Origin: Vicinibacter sp964439105
Lineage (GTDB): Bacteria > Bacteroidota > Bacteroidia > Chitinophagales > Saprospiraceae
Reading direction: 5' to 3'
DNA length: 64,000 bases
NCBI GenBank assembly: GCA_964439105.1
Contig: CAYTNG010000007.1
Location: forward strand, 62,001-126,000
Shown here: one piece after another, positions 53,152 to 63,284 of the stretch
Position numbering within the stretch: the first letter of the stretch is position 1
Layout: each line of letters begins with the position of its first letter
Made by a program: the position numbers and the translations under genes
Notes under the pieces: generated by a model
What the model was told of the DNA's origin: nothing
Databases searched by the model: none
What the model saw: only the letters and a program-made list of their open reading frames with translations

Positions 53152-53886
53152 ATGTTACGATTACTTCTGGCATGCTACACAATTTTAGTTTTCATGTCCT
53201 CCTGTCAAAGCACGAAAGGACTTGAAAGGATGGCCCCTGCCTCATTGCGTCATTTGATCAGTGTTCAAAAATTTCCATGTTTTGGTCATTGCCAGGTCTA
53301 TAAAATTTCGGCATACCGCAACGGGCTGGTCATTCTGGAAGGCAAGGAATATATGGATAAGACTGGAGTTTTCTTTACGGAATTGTCTGCCGAAAAGCAG
53401 AAAAAACTTAACCGGATTGAAAAAGGTCTTAAATTAAATACTATTCAGGATGAATATATGGTGCATATTGCTGACTTGCCCATAACGGATATTGAACTTT
53501 ATGATGAGAACGGCGCCCTGTTCAAAAAAGTTAAGGCCAACTCGAATCTGCCCGATCCACTTCACAACTATGTGAAAGAAGTTGCCGATCTCATAAAATC
53601 AGAGAAATGGACACAGATTCAACATAAGAATGACATGACCAATCCGGAAATTATTTACAATGAGTTGATCGTCGACATGGACAGTACACTTCAAATCGAA
53701 ACACTTGAAACGGAATATGCCGCATTTGATCTCGTCAGGGATAAAAGAGTTTCTCCTCTTATGAATCTTTGGAATGTGAAATACAACACAGATAAAATCG
53801 GAAAATATGAAATGCTGGTAAGTTTACGCCAAAAGCCGGGCATCCGGCACGTAAGTTTCAATCGCCGAATATTGCCAAGAGAATAA
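53152..53886 (+). CDS. DUF6438 domain lipoprotein
   Basis: 244 aa with lipobox (LVFMSSC). The pattern ISVQKFPCFGHCQVYKISAY followed by NGLVILEGKEYMDKTG fits the DUF6438 family (P-C-F-G-x-C-P/Q-x-Y core). 12 bp after the M43 protease, same strand; likely same operon. Function unknown. Confidence 0.75.
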   Translation: MLRLLLACYTILVFMSSCQSTKGLERMAPASLRHLISVQKFPCFGHCQVYKISAYRNGLVILEGKEYMDKTGVFFTELSAEKQKKLNRIEKGLKLNTIQDEYMVHIADLPITDIELYDENGALFKKVKANSNLPDPLHNYVKEVADLIKSEKWTQIQHKNDMTNPEIIYNELIVDMDSTLQIETLETEYAAFDLVRDKRVSPLMNLWNVKYNTDKIGKYEMLVSLRQKPGIRHVSFNRRILPRE

Positions 53887-53933
53887 GACCGGAATCGTGC
53901 TTATTTTTCTTGATAGAGAGAAGCGCTACCTAC

Positions 53934-54839
53934 TTACAAATTGAAAGACTTTATAAAATTGCGGATTGCATTTTTATCCATTGGGTCTAGCTGGTAGTCC
54001 AAAGATTCTTTTCGAAACCAGGTCATTTGCCGCTTCGCAAAATTGCGGGTATGTTGTTTGATGAGTTCTACAGCGCTTTCCAGGCTTATGTTCCCATCCA
54101 AGTAAGTAAACAGTTCCTTATATCCAACGGTGTCCATTGCCTGTGTATGTCTGTATTTCTGAAGCTGCAAGGTTTCTTCCAAAAGTCCTTCAGCCATCAT
54201 CCGGTCTACGCGACTGTTGATTCGCTCATAGAGAACGGAACGATCCGGTATCAGGCATATTTCACGAACAGAAAAGGACCTTTCCACTGATTTTTTTTCT
54301 CTCAGGTAACTGTAGGCAGTTCCGGAAATCAAAAAAACTTCCAGTGCACGCATCAATCTTCTTGGATTGTTTATATCCGCCTGGGCATAGTAATCCGGAT
54401 CGATTTCCTGAACACGTTTCTGGAGACCCTCTAGGCCCTCCTGATTGTAAAAGGATTGCACTTGATTGCGTATGTTTTCATCTGCGGCAGGAAGTTCATC
54501 CATTCCTTGAAGCAAGGCTTTGATATAGAGTCCGGTTCCACCGCAAAGAATGACCTTGTCTTCTTTCTGGAATAAGTTATCCAGCAGTGCAGATGCTTCT
54601 TTTTCAAACATCCCGGCATTATAACTCGAATCAATCTCCATGTGATCAATAAAAAAATGCGGAGCTCTCTGCAACATTTCCTCAGAAGGTTTCGCAGTCC
54701 CAATATTTACTTTCTGAAAGACCTGGCGACTGTCTGCGGAGAGGATCGGACATCCCCAGATTTCTGCAAGTTCCAAAGCCAGATCTGACTTACCGCTGGC
54801 TGTGGGTCCTGAGATGACGACCAATGTATTTTGTGGCAT
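53934..54839 (-). CDS. miaA: tRNA dimethylallyltransferase
   Basis: 301-aa enzyme adding a dimethylallyl group to A37 of tRNAs reading UNN codons. P-loop GPTASGKSDLALELA, DSRQVFQKVNIGTAKPS, GGTGLYIKALLQG, and the tRNA-binding RRLMRALEVFLISG. The start at 54839 is preferred to 54848 because a TAATTTTG -7-like sequence overlaps the latter. The convergent DUF6438 gene ends 48 bp away. Confidence 0.96.
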   Translation of the reverse strand: MPQNTLVVISGPTASGKSDLALELAEIWGCPILSADSRQVFQKVNIGTAKPSEEMLQRAPHFFIDHMEIDSSYNAGMFEKEASALLDNLFQKEDKVILCGGTGLYIKALLQGMDELPAADENIRNQVQSFYNQEGLEGLQKRVQEIDPDYYAQADINNPRRLMRALEVFLISGTAYSYLREKKSVERSFSVREICLIPDRSVLYERINSRVDRMMAEGLLEETLQLQKYRHTQAMDTVGYKELFTYLDGNISLESAVELIKQHTRNFAKRQMTWFRKESLDYQLDPMDKNAIRNFIKSFNL

Positions 54840-54895
54840 GCACGCCAAAATTAAACCAATTGTGTATTTTTACCCTATCCTGTCTGTACCATTAC

Positions 54896-56170
54896 ATGTT
54901 CTACAAGTTACTTAAATTCTGGGCCAGCCTGACATTCAGGTTTTATTTCAGACGCATTTATGTATCGGGGACTGAGCATATTCCCGAAAATGCTCCCGTA
55001 TTATTTATTGTCAATCATCCGAATTCATTTATGGAAGCATGCATTGTAGCCTGTTTTCAGCATCGGGACTTGCATTTTTTGGTTCGTGGAGACATGTTTG
55101 AAAAAAAATGGTTGAAGCCCTTACTAAACTGGACCAACCAAATTCCCATATACCGCTTTAAGGATGGATTTTCGAAGTTAAGAAATAACAAAAGTACTTT
55201 TGACCAATCTTTTGAAGTGCTCGCATCGGGGAAAGCCCTCTTGATATTTCCGGAAGCCAGTACGCAAATGGTCAAATACCTGAGACCCTTGCAGAAAGGC
55301 GCTGCAAGGCTTGCCAGCGGCACGGTTGAAGAGAAAAATGCCGGTGAACTCTATGTCATTCCAACCGGAGTCTATTACACGGAGCCAAAGAAAAGCAGGT
55401 CAGATGTTATTGTTAAATATGGAAAAGCGGTAGCGATCCGAAAATGGCTAAAGGAAAATCAACATGTGGAAGACAAACTTAGCAGTCTTACCGAGCGATT
55501 TCAATCAGCCATGAAGGAAGTGGTATTATCCCTTGAACACCATCACCATGAGAAGCTCCTTGACCAATGTTATGCGCTCGCTGAGCCTGCAATTCTTAAA
55601 TACCAGACATCGGGAGTGTTTCAATCAAATCGAGGCTTTCAAAAAATACATGGCTACTTTGAAAGCTTCAATGCATTGAATGATGAGGCTCTGCGCGCCC
55701 TTTCACAATTGATGAAAGTATTTCGAAGCAAGTCCAGCAATTTCCATTCCATATCGGCCCTTTGTCTGAACGGTAGTTCTGAACGTGCATGGGCTCTTAT
55801 GAAAACCATTTTGTTTTTTATTTTGGGACTTCCCGGATTTCTGTTTTTTGGACTCCCGCTAGCAATCGCACGGAGCTTTTCCAAAACCAAAATAAAACAT
55901 GTGGAATTTTATGCTCCGGTACGTCTGGCCTTATCCATGTTTCTTCATTTGATCACCAGTCTGATATTGCTCTATATCTTTAGCTGTTATGCAGGTTTCG
56001 TATGGGCTTTGGCAGCGATCGTTGTACTTCAGGCTTCACTCTATTTTTTTGCCTTATTTATGGATTCATCCAGGTATACACAACTTGCTTTTTCTTTGCG
56101 AGCCGGTTTGTTGAAAAATGAATTCTTGCCCATGCTGAAGCAAGTGTATGCCTTTTTGAAATTAAATTGA
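54896..56170 (+). CDS. Glycerolipid acyltransferase (PlsC-like LPLAT)
   Basis: 424-aa membrane enzyme. The LPLAT domain (residues 1-220) has VNHPNSFMEA where an HxxxxD-type block is expected (Asp replaced by Glu), IPIYRFKDGF and LIFPEASTQ (FPEG-like). Two or three C-terminal transmembrane helices (near ILFFILGLPGFLFFGLPL and LHLITSLILLYIFSC). It acylates lysophospholipid or glycerol 3-phosphate by family; the precise substrate is not certain. Start at 54896 chosen (MFYKLLKFW). Confidence 0.82.
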   Translation: MFYKLLKFWASLTFRFYFRRIYVSGTEHIPENAPVLFIVNHPNSFMEACIVACFQHRDLHFLVRGDMFEKKWLKPLLNWTNQIPIYRFKDGFSKLRNNKSTFDQSFEVLASGKALLIFPEASTQMVKYLRPLQKGAARLASGTVEEKNAGELYVIPTGVYYTEPKKSRSDVIVKYGKAVAIRKWLKENQHVEDKLSSLTERFQSAMKEVVLSLEHHHHEKLLDQCYALAEPAILKYQTSGVFQSNRGFQKIHGYFESFNALNDEALRALSQLMKVFRSKSSNFHSISALCLNGSSERAWALMKTILFFILGLPGFLFFGLPLAIARSFSKTKIKHVEFYAPVRLALSMFLHLITSLILLYIFSCYAGFVWALAAIVVLQASLYFFALFMDSSRYTQLAFSLRAGLLKNEFLPMLKQVYAFLKLN

Positions 56171-56575
56171 AATTTAAGGATTTCAATTTCCAGGATTTCC
56201 ATCCATTGGTGCAAAAATTAAAGTATGCAGCATATTGTCGATGGATTTTTAGAAATACATGAAGGATTTGGAATTGAAACGCAATTTTTAATGATGCGAA
56301 TTTTCAGATTTTGTTGCGTCTGAAATTGTATTTTTTTCATTTTGCAAGCATGCCCTTTTTTGATTTTTCAGGTTTTTCGAAAGTTTAAAGTTTGTTCTGT
56401 TTTATAAAGATGTTTGAATTGTAAATTATTTCTAATGCGGATGAATGCGTTGCAGCATTTTCATGAAAGCTGAATGTCAAGAATTCTTAAGAATTCCATC
56501 ATGCTTTACACTTTATAAGCCGTATTTTGATTGTCACAAAAAGATGTAGCTTGTTCAATAAGATTGCCTGGTTTT
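56171..56575. other. AT-rich intergenic stretch
   Basis: Contains a 16-bp perfect palindrome GAATTCTTAAGAATTC (56481-56496). No gene seen. Confidence 0.5.
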
Positions 56576-56583
56576 TATCTTTG
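56576..56583 (+). promoter_or_regulatory. Bacteroidota -7 element for the glycosyltransferase gene
   Basis: TATCTTTG (TAnnTTTG) 32 bp before the ATG, with a partial -33 (CTTG, ending 22 bp upstream). Confidence 0.55.
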
Positions 56584-56615
56584 CCGGATCATTCCATTTA
56601 AATCATTATTTTTCC

Positions 56616-57686
56616 ATGAACCTCGCCCTTCTCCCCAGAAATATTGGATCTGAGATGAACTATCGCGTTCAGGCCATGCGGAAGGTAGGTATTCATGCTC
56701 GGGCATACTCTTTTCAGCAGGGGGCAATTATTTCCAATGAACATATACAATCCTTGCCGAAGGTTGTCAGTGAATTCAATCCTTGGAAGAGATTTCAGAA
56801 CATCCTTGACTACCGTCGCCAGCTGAAAGATATCCTCGAATGGGCTGATGTGGTGCATTGGGTGTATGATCTCACCTATCTGCCATTTACAAACTGGACA
56901 CTCGAGATGGATCTTTTGCGGGCAAGCGGAAAGCCCGGGGTTATTCAGTGGGCCGGATCGGACATCCGTGTAAGTGCTATGGATGCGGAAGTAAATTCTT
57001 ATTTCCGCGATGCAATCGAACGTGGAGAATGGCGGTACAAGGAAACAAGGGCGCATTCCCTGCGAAACCAGAGCAACTTTGCAAAGCTGCAGTACGCGCC
57101 TTTGGAATTTATCGGAATGGGCCATTACATCCGCCGGGATTGGTTTGACAAGGTCTATCGCATTTTTCAAATGTTAGGTGTCCAGGACTACGAACCGATC
57201 TTTCCGGAGCCGGATTGCAAAAGACCCCTAATCCTCCACTCGCCCTCTCATCAGGGTGCAAAGGGCAGCCGTTTTGTATTGGATGCTATTTCGGAGTTGA
57301 AAAAGGAATTTGATTTTGAATTCCGCCTTGTAGAAAATCTAAATCGGTCCGAAGCGCTGAAGCTCATGCAGCAATGCGATATTTACGTAGACCAGCTCAT
57401 CCTGGGTTGTCACGGGGGCGCAGCGATTGAAGCCATGGGCTTCGGCAAGCCCGTTCTATGCTATATTCATCCGGAGATCGGTAAAGACTATCCTACTGAT
57501 TTACCGATCGTCAATGCAAATCCGGATACCATCAAAGGAGTTCTGCGATCTTTACTGGCAGAGCCCAATCTTCGCAACGAAAAGGGTAAAGCCGGTCGTG
57601 CCTATGTGGAGAAATACCACCACGACCTAAAAAATGCAGAGTTGATGAAAGAAATTTATGCAGAAGTGATTGCAAGGCATCGGTAA
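56616..57686 (+). CDS. Glycosyltransferase (GT-B fold, GT4-like)
   Basis: 356-aa cytoplasmic protein. The C-terminal half has the GT-B nucleotide-sugar pattern: ILHSPSHQGAKGSRFVLDAI, LMQQCDIYVDQLILGCHGGAAIEAMGFGKPVLCYI, and NEKGKAGRAYVEKYH. Donor and acceptor cannot be told. It stands alone with its own promoter-like element. Confidence 0.8.
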   Translation: MNLALLPRNIGSEMNYRVQAMRKVGIHARAYSFQQGAIISNEHIQSLPKVVSEFNPWKRFQNILDYRRQLKDILEWADVVHWVYDLTYLPFTNWTLEMDLLRASGKPGVIQWAGSDIRVSAMDAEVNSYFRDAIERGEWRYKETRAHSLRNQSNFAKLQYAPLEFIGMGHYIRRDWFDKVYRIFQMLGVQDYEPIFPEPDCKRPLILHSPSHQGAKGSRFVLDAISELKKEFDFEFRLVENLNRSEALKLMQQCDIYVDQLILGCHGGAAIEAMGFGKPVLCYIHPEIGKDYPTDLPIVNANPDTIKGVLRSLLAEPNLRNEKGKAGRAYVEKYHHDLKNAELMKEIYAEVIARHR

Positions 57687-57802
57687 TGCAATTAAGAGCC
57701 CATAGTAGGGCTATTTCAAATTTTGGTAGTACAATATTAAATCAGGCACTGTGAGCCTTGTGTTTGTTTCTGATGGAAGCTATCCGTTTTCTGACGAAGC
57801 TT

Positions 57803-58972
57803 TCAAGGGTGGTAGGCAGCTGCAACGGCTTTTGCAACCCGGTGTGCAATGCTTTCGTCGAGCGGTGGGGGAATGATCAGGTCATTATGGGGTTCGGGAA
57901 TAGCGGAGGCAATAGCTTCTGCGGCTGCGAATTTCATAGACAGGCTGATCCGTTTGGCGTTGGCCTGGAGAGCCCCAAGGAATACACCCGGGAAGGCGAG
58001 CACGTTGTTGACCTGATTTGGAAAATCAGAGCGGCCGGTACACACGATGAAAGCTCCTCCGGCTTTGGCTTCATCGGGAAGAATTTCCGGAATTGGGTTG
58101 GCCAGAGCCATAATCAGCGGGTCTTTAGCCATGATCCGGATATGGTTTCGGTTGAGCAGGTTGGCCTTGCTGACTCCGATAAAAACATCCATGCCAACAA
58201 GGGCATGTTCAACAGTTCCGCTTAAGTTTCGGGGATTGGTATAGTTGAGCAACTCCAGTTTGATACCTTCCAGTCCGATGCGCCCCCGGTGTATAATACC
58301 CATGGTGTCGCACATGATGATTTCTTTGACGATGCGCTGCCTCAGGGCGGCTGGATCCCGTTTGCCGAGATAGCGGGCAATGGCGATGCCGGCAGCTCCG
58401 GCTCCGTTGATCACGATGCGAAGGTCTTCCAGACTCCTTCCGGTAAGTTTGCAATAATTCATCAGCGCTGCAAGGACTACGATGGCAGTGCCATGTTGGT
58501 CATCGTGGAAAACCGGAATGCCTATATCCTGAAGTTTTTCCTCCACTTCAAAACAGCGGGGAGATGAAATGTCTTCCAGGTTGATACCTCCAAATACCGG
58601 AGCGATATGTTTTACAGCCTGGATGATTTCATCGGTCTTCTGAGTTGCCAGGCAGATTGGAAAACCGTTGATGCCGGCAAAGCGCTTAAACAACATGGCT
58701 TTGCCTTCCATAACCGGGATGGCAGCGTGAGCTCCGATATTACCCAAGCCGAGAACGGCAGAGCCATCGCTGACAATGGCGACTGTATTGCCCTTTATAG
58801 TGTATTCATACACTTTTTCAGGATGTGCAAAGATGTCTTCGCAAGGTGCGGCAACACCCGGAGAATATGCAAGGGAGAGGTCATCAGTGGATCGTATGTC
58901 CAACTTGTTTTCAACGGTTATCTTGCCGCGTAGTTCTTCGTGCAATTTGAGCGATCTGTCGAATATGTCCAT
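57803..58972 (-). CDS. Malic enzyme (NAD(P)-dependent, decarboxylating)
   Basis: 389-aa enzyme converting malate to pyruvate and CO2. Short bacterial form with LAYSPGVAAPCEDI, SDGSAVLGLGNIGAHAAIPVMEGKA, catalytic/metal residues in VFHDDQHGTAIVVLAAL, and NAD(P) motif INGAGAAGIAIARYLG. The phosphotransacetylase-like C-terminal domain of MaeB is absent. Coenzyme specificity is not assigned. Confidence 0.94.
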   Translation of the reverse strand: MDIFDRSLKLHEELRGKITVENKLDIRSTDDLSLAYSPGVAAPCEDIFAHPEKVYEYTIKGNTVAIVSDGSAVLGLGNIGAHAAIPVMEGKAMLFKRFAGINGFPICLATQKTDEIIQAVKHIAPVFGGINLEDISSPRCFEVEEKLQDIGIPVFHDDQHGTAIVVLAALMNYCKLTGRSLEDLRIVINGAGAAGIAIARYLGKRDPAALRQRIVKEIIMCDTMGIIHRGRIGLEGIKLELLNYTNPRNLSGTVEHALVGMDVFIGVSKANLLNRNHIRIMAKDPLIMALANPIPEILPDEAKAGGAFIVCTGRSDFPNQVNNVLAFPGVFLGALQANAKRISLSMKFAAAEAIASAIPEPHNDLIIPPPLDESIAHRVAKAVAAAYHP

Positions 58973-59104
58973 ACCTGTGAAATGATTGCAAAAATGCTGC
59001 GATTTATTCGGATTCTAGCAGACCTTCCGGGAATAATGAACAAAATCTTCTTTTCTTGCCTTCTCATTTGTGCTGAAGTAAATTAGAGGCCGTTTTATAA
59101 TTCA

Positions 59105-60265
59105 ATGGAGACCTACCGTATTTCGAAATTGTTTTCCGATTTTTTCCAGTCTGAGAAGGCAGGGGGAGGACTGTTGGTTCTGGCGGCATCGATTTCAATC
59201 TTGCTGACCAATAGCTCTTTGGGCTCTGAATACATGGCAATTTGGAATGGCCCGCTACTGGGTCAAAAACTTGTTTACTGGATCAATGACGGCCTGATGA
59301 GCTTGTTTTTTCTTTTGGTAGGCCTTGAAATTGAAAGGGAGCTTTATATTGGAGAACTGGCGGATATTCGAAATTCCCTGCTGCCGGTTTTTGCTGCCCT
59401 GGGCGGCATGCTTTTCCCTGCCATGATTTACCTGAGTTTTAATTCCGGCAGTCCGCAATTGGCCGGATTTGGCATACCAATGGCCACGGATATCGCATTT
59501 TCCCTTGGGGTGCTTTCACTATTAGGCCAACGGGTCCCGGTCGGGCTTAAAATTTTTCTAACTGCACTGGCCATCATCGATGATCTTGGAGCCATCGTGA
59601 TCATTGCCATTTTTTACAATTCGGGCATACAATGGGAGGCCCTCTGTTTTGCGCTCGCCCTGATAGGCCTCATGCTGAGTTTCCGGTATTTCGGTTTGCA
59701 GTCTTTGTGGGTTTACCTTCTTCCCGGAGTTGCGTTGTGGCATTTCATCCATGCCTCCGGTATCCATGCAAGTTTATCGGGTGTGATCCTGGCCTTTCTG
59801 ATTCCATTCAAAAACGGAGGCGCGGATTCGCCCTCTTATCGATTACAGCATCTGCTGCACAAGCCAGTTGCTTTTTTCATTCTGCCCTTATTTGCATTGG
59901 CTAACAGTTGTATTGTTCTTGATTCCGTTAGCTTGCAGGCACTCCAATCAGCGCCGGGACTGGGTGTGTTTTTTGGTTTGTTTCTGGGAAAGCCCTTGGG
60001 CATCCTGCTTTTTTGTTATCTGGCGGTTCGAATCGGAATTGCACGCCTTCCGTCTTCCGTGAGCTGGATCCAATTGACCGGAATGGGCAGCCTTGCCGGC
60101 ATAGGATTTACCATGTCCATTTTCATTGCCCTGCTGGCTTTTGAAGACCCTCAGCTCGTCAACGGAATCAAATGCGCTATTGTACTGGCATCACTTGCTT
60201 CGGCTGCAGGGGGCATGCTACTCCTGGCAAAAGTCCTTCCAAAGCAGAGCCGGGTGCCGTCCTGA
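59105..60265 (+). CDS. nhaA: Na+/H+ antiporter NhaA
   Basis: 386-aa inner-membrane antiporter with about 12 transmembrane helices. Ion-binding pair in ALAIIDDLGAIVIIA, GMLFPAMIYL, and MATDIAFSLGVLSLLG. Normal length for the family. A palindrome shared with other convergent junctions lies 60 bp after the stop. Confidence 0.97.
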   Translation: METYRISKLFSDFFQSEKAGGGLLVLAASISILLTNSSLGSEYMAIWNGPLLGQKLVYWINDGLMSLFFLLVGLEIERELYIGELADIRNSLLPVFAALGGMLFPAMIYLSFNSGSPQLAGFGIPMATDIAFSLGVLSLLGQRVPVGLKIFLTALAIIDDLGAIVIIAIFYNSGIQWEALCFALALIGLMLSFRYFGLQSLWVYLLPGVALWHFIHASGIHASLSGVILAFLIPFKNGGADSPSYRLQHLLHKPVAFFILPLFALANSCIVLDSVSLQALQSAPGLGVFFGLFLGKPLGILLFCYLAVRIGIARLPSSVSWIQLTGMGSLAGIGFTMSIFIALLAFEDPQLVNGIKCAIVLASLASAAGGMLLLAKVLPKQSRVPS

Positions 60266-60325
60266 GTATTGCCTCACTGAGTAATTCCTGTCGGGCAGCA
60301 GGAGCCATCCGGTTCTACAGAAGCT

Positions 60326-60339
60326 AACAAACGTTAGTT
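60326..60339. repeat. Convergent-junction palindrome, copy 2
   Basis: AACAAACGTTAGTT, one mismatched pair, inside a longer GCTAAC/GTTAGC inverted repeat (60323-60342). It lies between nhaA and the convergent M1 peptidase and overlaps the peptidase stop codon. Confidence 0.7.
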
Positions 60340-62676
60340 AGCACCCTTATTGCGTTCCTGCTGCATCGGGTTCGGATTCCCCGACTGATTATTTCTTCTG
60401 CGTTGGCGGGGGCCTTCATTTTTAAACAATTCAAATCGCGAAACCTCTTCGGCGCAGTTCCATTTGTTGTTTTCCGTGTCGATGTCTCCCGTTTCCAGTA
60501 AGGGATCGATTTGAATGGACTTCACTTTTTTATTTCGGATAAAAGTTTTAATCACACTGTTTTCGTTTTTCCTCCACAGTTGCACGCTGAGCTTTTCGTC
60601 TTCATAGGTGCTGTCGGTATAATTCCAACGCAAAAGGATCGGCATGACCATGCCACCCTTATTGGAGAAATGCAATTCGTAGAGATAGGTACTGTCGCCT
60701 CCTTTTTGTAATTCCTGAGGAGCTTTTACGGGGTTGTAGGCAATTTGTGCCGGTGCGCGGGGCGACTTGTAATAATAATAAAAGTCTCTCAGGCTGGTGT
60801 CGCGATCAACAAGAAAAGACATTCCGGACGTCCTGTTGCGGTATTTGGTAATAGATTCTGTGGGTGCATCCGTCTGCATATAATACACTACATCCCTTGC
60901 AGGTGCAGGGTTATCGGTAAGTTGTACATATACACTATCAAGGGCAATATCGACCGGCTCGATATCGTAAAACCACCCGCGCCAGAACCAGTCCAGGTCC
61001 TCACCGGACGCATCTTCCATGGAACGGAAAAAGTCTGCGGGGGTAGGATGTTTGAAGGCCCACCGGCGGGCATATTCTTTAAAAGCCATATCGAATCGCT
61101 CCCTTCCTATGATGGTTTCCCTCAGAATACTCAGCCCCGTAGCCGTTTTGGCGTATGCATTGGAACCAAACTGTACGAGGTTTTCACTGTTGGTCATGAT
61201 GGGCTCCAGCTGGTCCTTTGGGAGTTTCATATAATCCACAATTTTGGAAGCGGCACCCCGACCGGATGGAAAGTTAAGATCAAATTCTTCCTGAGTAAGG
61301 TACTGCACAAAAGTGTTGATACCTTCATCCATCCAGGTCCACTGGCGTTCATCACTGTTGATGATCATTGGAAAAAAGTTGTGTCCTACTTCGTGAATGA
61401 TGACACCGAGCATTCCATTTTTTGAACCTTCAGAATAGGTACCGTCTTTTTCAGTGCGGCCGAAATTAAAACAGATCATCGGATACTCCATACCATTGGA
61501 GGCTTCCACGGATATGGCCACCGGATAGGGATAAGGGATGGTGTATTTGGAATACGTCTGAACGGTATGCGCAACAGTTTTTGTGGAATATCGTCGCCAA
61601 AGGGAATAAGCTTCTTTTGCATAATAACTCATGCACATGACCTTGTGGCCTTCCACATAGGCCGGCATGGCATCCCAAATAAATTTTCTCGAAGATCCCC
61701 ATGCAAAGTCGCGCACATTATCTGCCTGGTACACCCAGGTTTTTGTACTCGTCGATTTGGTCTTTTCAGCCTGCATGGCTTCATCCTTTAAAACTATTTC
61801 TGTGACTTCATTCGCATTTTGTGCTTTTTTCCATCGTTCAAATTGTGCCGGGGTCAAAAGGTCCTTATAGTTCTGACATTGGCCTGTTGCTGCTATGATA
61901 TGATCTGAAGGCACGGTAAGTTTTACTTTATAGTTTCCAAAGGGAAGGGCAAACTCTGCGCGGCCGGTAAATTGTTTATGTTGCCAACCCTGAAAATCGG
62001 AGTAGACGCACATGCGAGGAAACCATTGTGTCATGGTAAACAAATGGTTGCCGTCCTCCGGAAAGAACTCGAATCCTCCACGTCCTCCAATCTTCATGCG
62101 GTCGGGGATTTTATAGTTCCATTGAACAAAGAACTTTACTTTTTCTCCAGGCTTCAATGGCTTAGGTAAATTGACGCGCATCATCGTTTCGTGAATGATA
62201 AATGGAAGGGATTTTCCTGAAGCATCTTTGACAGCTTCGATCTGGACACCATGACCTGCATACATCGTTCTGCGGTCTATATTTTCCAGGTCGTTTTCGC
62301 TGACCCTCTTGCCTACTTTGCTTTCAACCGAAGCATAGGTGCTGGAGGAATTGGGACTGTGTTCGTTCTCATCCAGTTGCAGCCAAACATAGTAGAGTAT
62401 ATCCGGTGAATTGTTGTGGTATTGAATCCACTCCTTTCCGAATAATTTCAGATTAGGCTCGTCGAGGCGTGCATCTATATCATAGTCGGCACGCATTTGC
62501 CAATACCCGTGTCCGGGGGCACCGGAGGCCGTCCGGTATTCGTTGGGATCTTGCAGTATGGTCCCTAATTGTTCGAATTTGTTGCCGTGGTTTGAGCTTG
62601 GGTTATTCCGGATGTTCTGTGCCTGGAGCATGCCGATAGCGATCATGCTGAGGAAAAAAGAAATGAATTGTTTCAT
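60334..62676 (-). CDS. M1 family metallopeptidase (aminopeptidase N-like), secreted
   Basis: 780 aa with signal peptide (SMIAIGMLQAQ). N-terminal beta domain, then gluzincin site: GVIIHEVGHNFFPMIINSDE (HExxH) with the downstream Glu in WTWMDEGINTFVQ, and the exopeptidase-type stretch VEASNGMEYPM in place of GAMEN. Cleaves N-terminal residues or acts as an endopeptidase in the periplasm. The start overlaps the HupE gene stop by 4 bp. Confidence 0.93.
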   Translation of the reverse strand: MKQFISFFLSMIAIGMLQAQNIRNNPSSNHGNKFEQLGTILQDPNEYRTASGAPGHGYWQMRADYDIDARLDEPNLKLFGKEWIQYHNNSPDILYYVWLQLDENEHSPNSSSTYASVESKVGKRVSENDLENIDRRTMYAGHGVQIEAVKDASGKSLPFIIHETMMRVNLPKPLKPGEKVKFFVQWNYKIPDRMKIGGRGGFEFFPEDGNHLFTMTQWFPRMCVYSDFQGWQHKQFTGRAEFALPFGNYKVKLTVPSDHIIAATGQCQNYKDLLTPAQFERWKKAQNANEVTEIVLKDEAMQAEKTKSTSTKTWVYQADNVRDFAWGSSRKFIWDAMPAYVEGHKVMCMSYYAKEAYSLWRRYSTKTVAHTVQTYSKYTIPYPYPVAISVEASNGMEYPMICFNFGRTEKDGTYSEGSKNGMLGVIIHEVGHNFFPMIINSDERQWTWMDEGINTFVQYLTQEEFDLNFPSGRGAASKIVDYMKLPKDQLEPIMTNSENLVQFGSNAYAKTATGLSILRETIIGRERFDMAFKEYARRWAFKHPTPADFFRSMEDASGEDLDWFWRGWFYDIEPVDIALDSVYVQLTDNPAPARDVVYYMQTDAPTESITKYRNRTSGMSFLVDRDTSLRDFYYYYKSPRAPAQIAYNPVKAPQELQKGGDSTYLYELHFSNKGGMVMPILLRWNYTDSTYEDEKLSVQLWRKNENSVIKTFIRNKKVKSIQIDPLLETGDIDTENNKWNCAEEVSRFELFKNEGPRQRRRNNQSGNPNPMQQERNKGAN

Positions 62677-63266
62677 GAGTTCGTGAAGATTAATGAGGTC
62701 CGTTGAATCAAGAAGTACAATGACAAGGCCAAAATTACGAAAGTTATCGTAGTTGTGCTTTTTTCTTGAAAATTTTCATTCAATTTAACAAGTAGAGTAT
62801 TGTATGCCAGGACGCATGCGAGGATGACCATTTGGCCGCACTCCAAGCCGAGGTTAAAGGAGAACAGCGGAAACAGGATGGAAGTTTCCCTGCCGAGCAT
62901 GGATTTTAGCAGAAAGGAAAACCCAAGACCATGAATACAACCGAAAACGGAAGCTGCCAGATATCGGAGTCGAAGGTTCATCCTGTGGCTTTTCAAATCC
63001 TTCAGATTTACCAAACAGCTAAGGATAATGGTCAGGGCAATTGCAATTTCTACATATTCAGGTTTGATGCTCAGGTAATCGAGGGTACTCAAAGCAAGTG
63101 TAACGGAATGGCCCAGGGTAAATCCGGTAATGACCAATGCCAGGTGTTTCCAGTTTGCCGGTCTGAAGGGAATTGACAAAGCAAGCACATACAGGATGTG
63201 ATCCAGAGCGTCCCAATCCAGAATATGTTGAACGCCCGTTTCAAACCAAAGTCCAAAATCCTCCAA
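62673..63266 (-). CDS. HupE/UreJ-like membrane protein
   Basis: 197 aa from the TTG at 63266, with about six transmembrane helices. Family signature: GVQHILDWDALDHILYVLAL, FTLGHSVTLALSTL, GCIHGLGFSFLL and LGLECGQ (metal-binding His/Glu pattern of HupE/UreJ_2). Members are linked to nickel or other metal uptake. The frame is open to an ATG at 63371, but a -7 element (63288-63295) and the start pattern of relatives favour the TTG. Coupled to the M1 peptidase. Confidence 0.85.
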   Translation of the reverse strand: MEDFGLWFETGVQHILDWDALDHILYVLALSIPFRPANWKHLALVITGFTLGHSVTLALSTLDYLSIKPEYVEIAIALTIILSCLVNLKDLKSHRMNLRLRYLAASVFGCIHGLGFSFLLKSMLGRETSILFPLFSFNLGLECGQMVILACVLAYNTLLVKLNENFQEKSTTTITFVILALSLYFLIQRTSLIFTNS

Positions 63267-63284
63267 TCGTAGTAATTTTACGGT

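Noticed and set aside
57697..57712. AGCCC/GGGCT hairpin after the glycosyltransferase gene
   Set aside because: A five-bp stem without a proper T-run is too weak to call a terminator.
60745..61425. 226-codon plus-strand frame inside the M1 peptidase gene
   Set aside because: Antisense shadow of a well-conserved peptidase.
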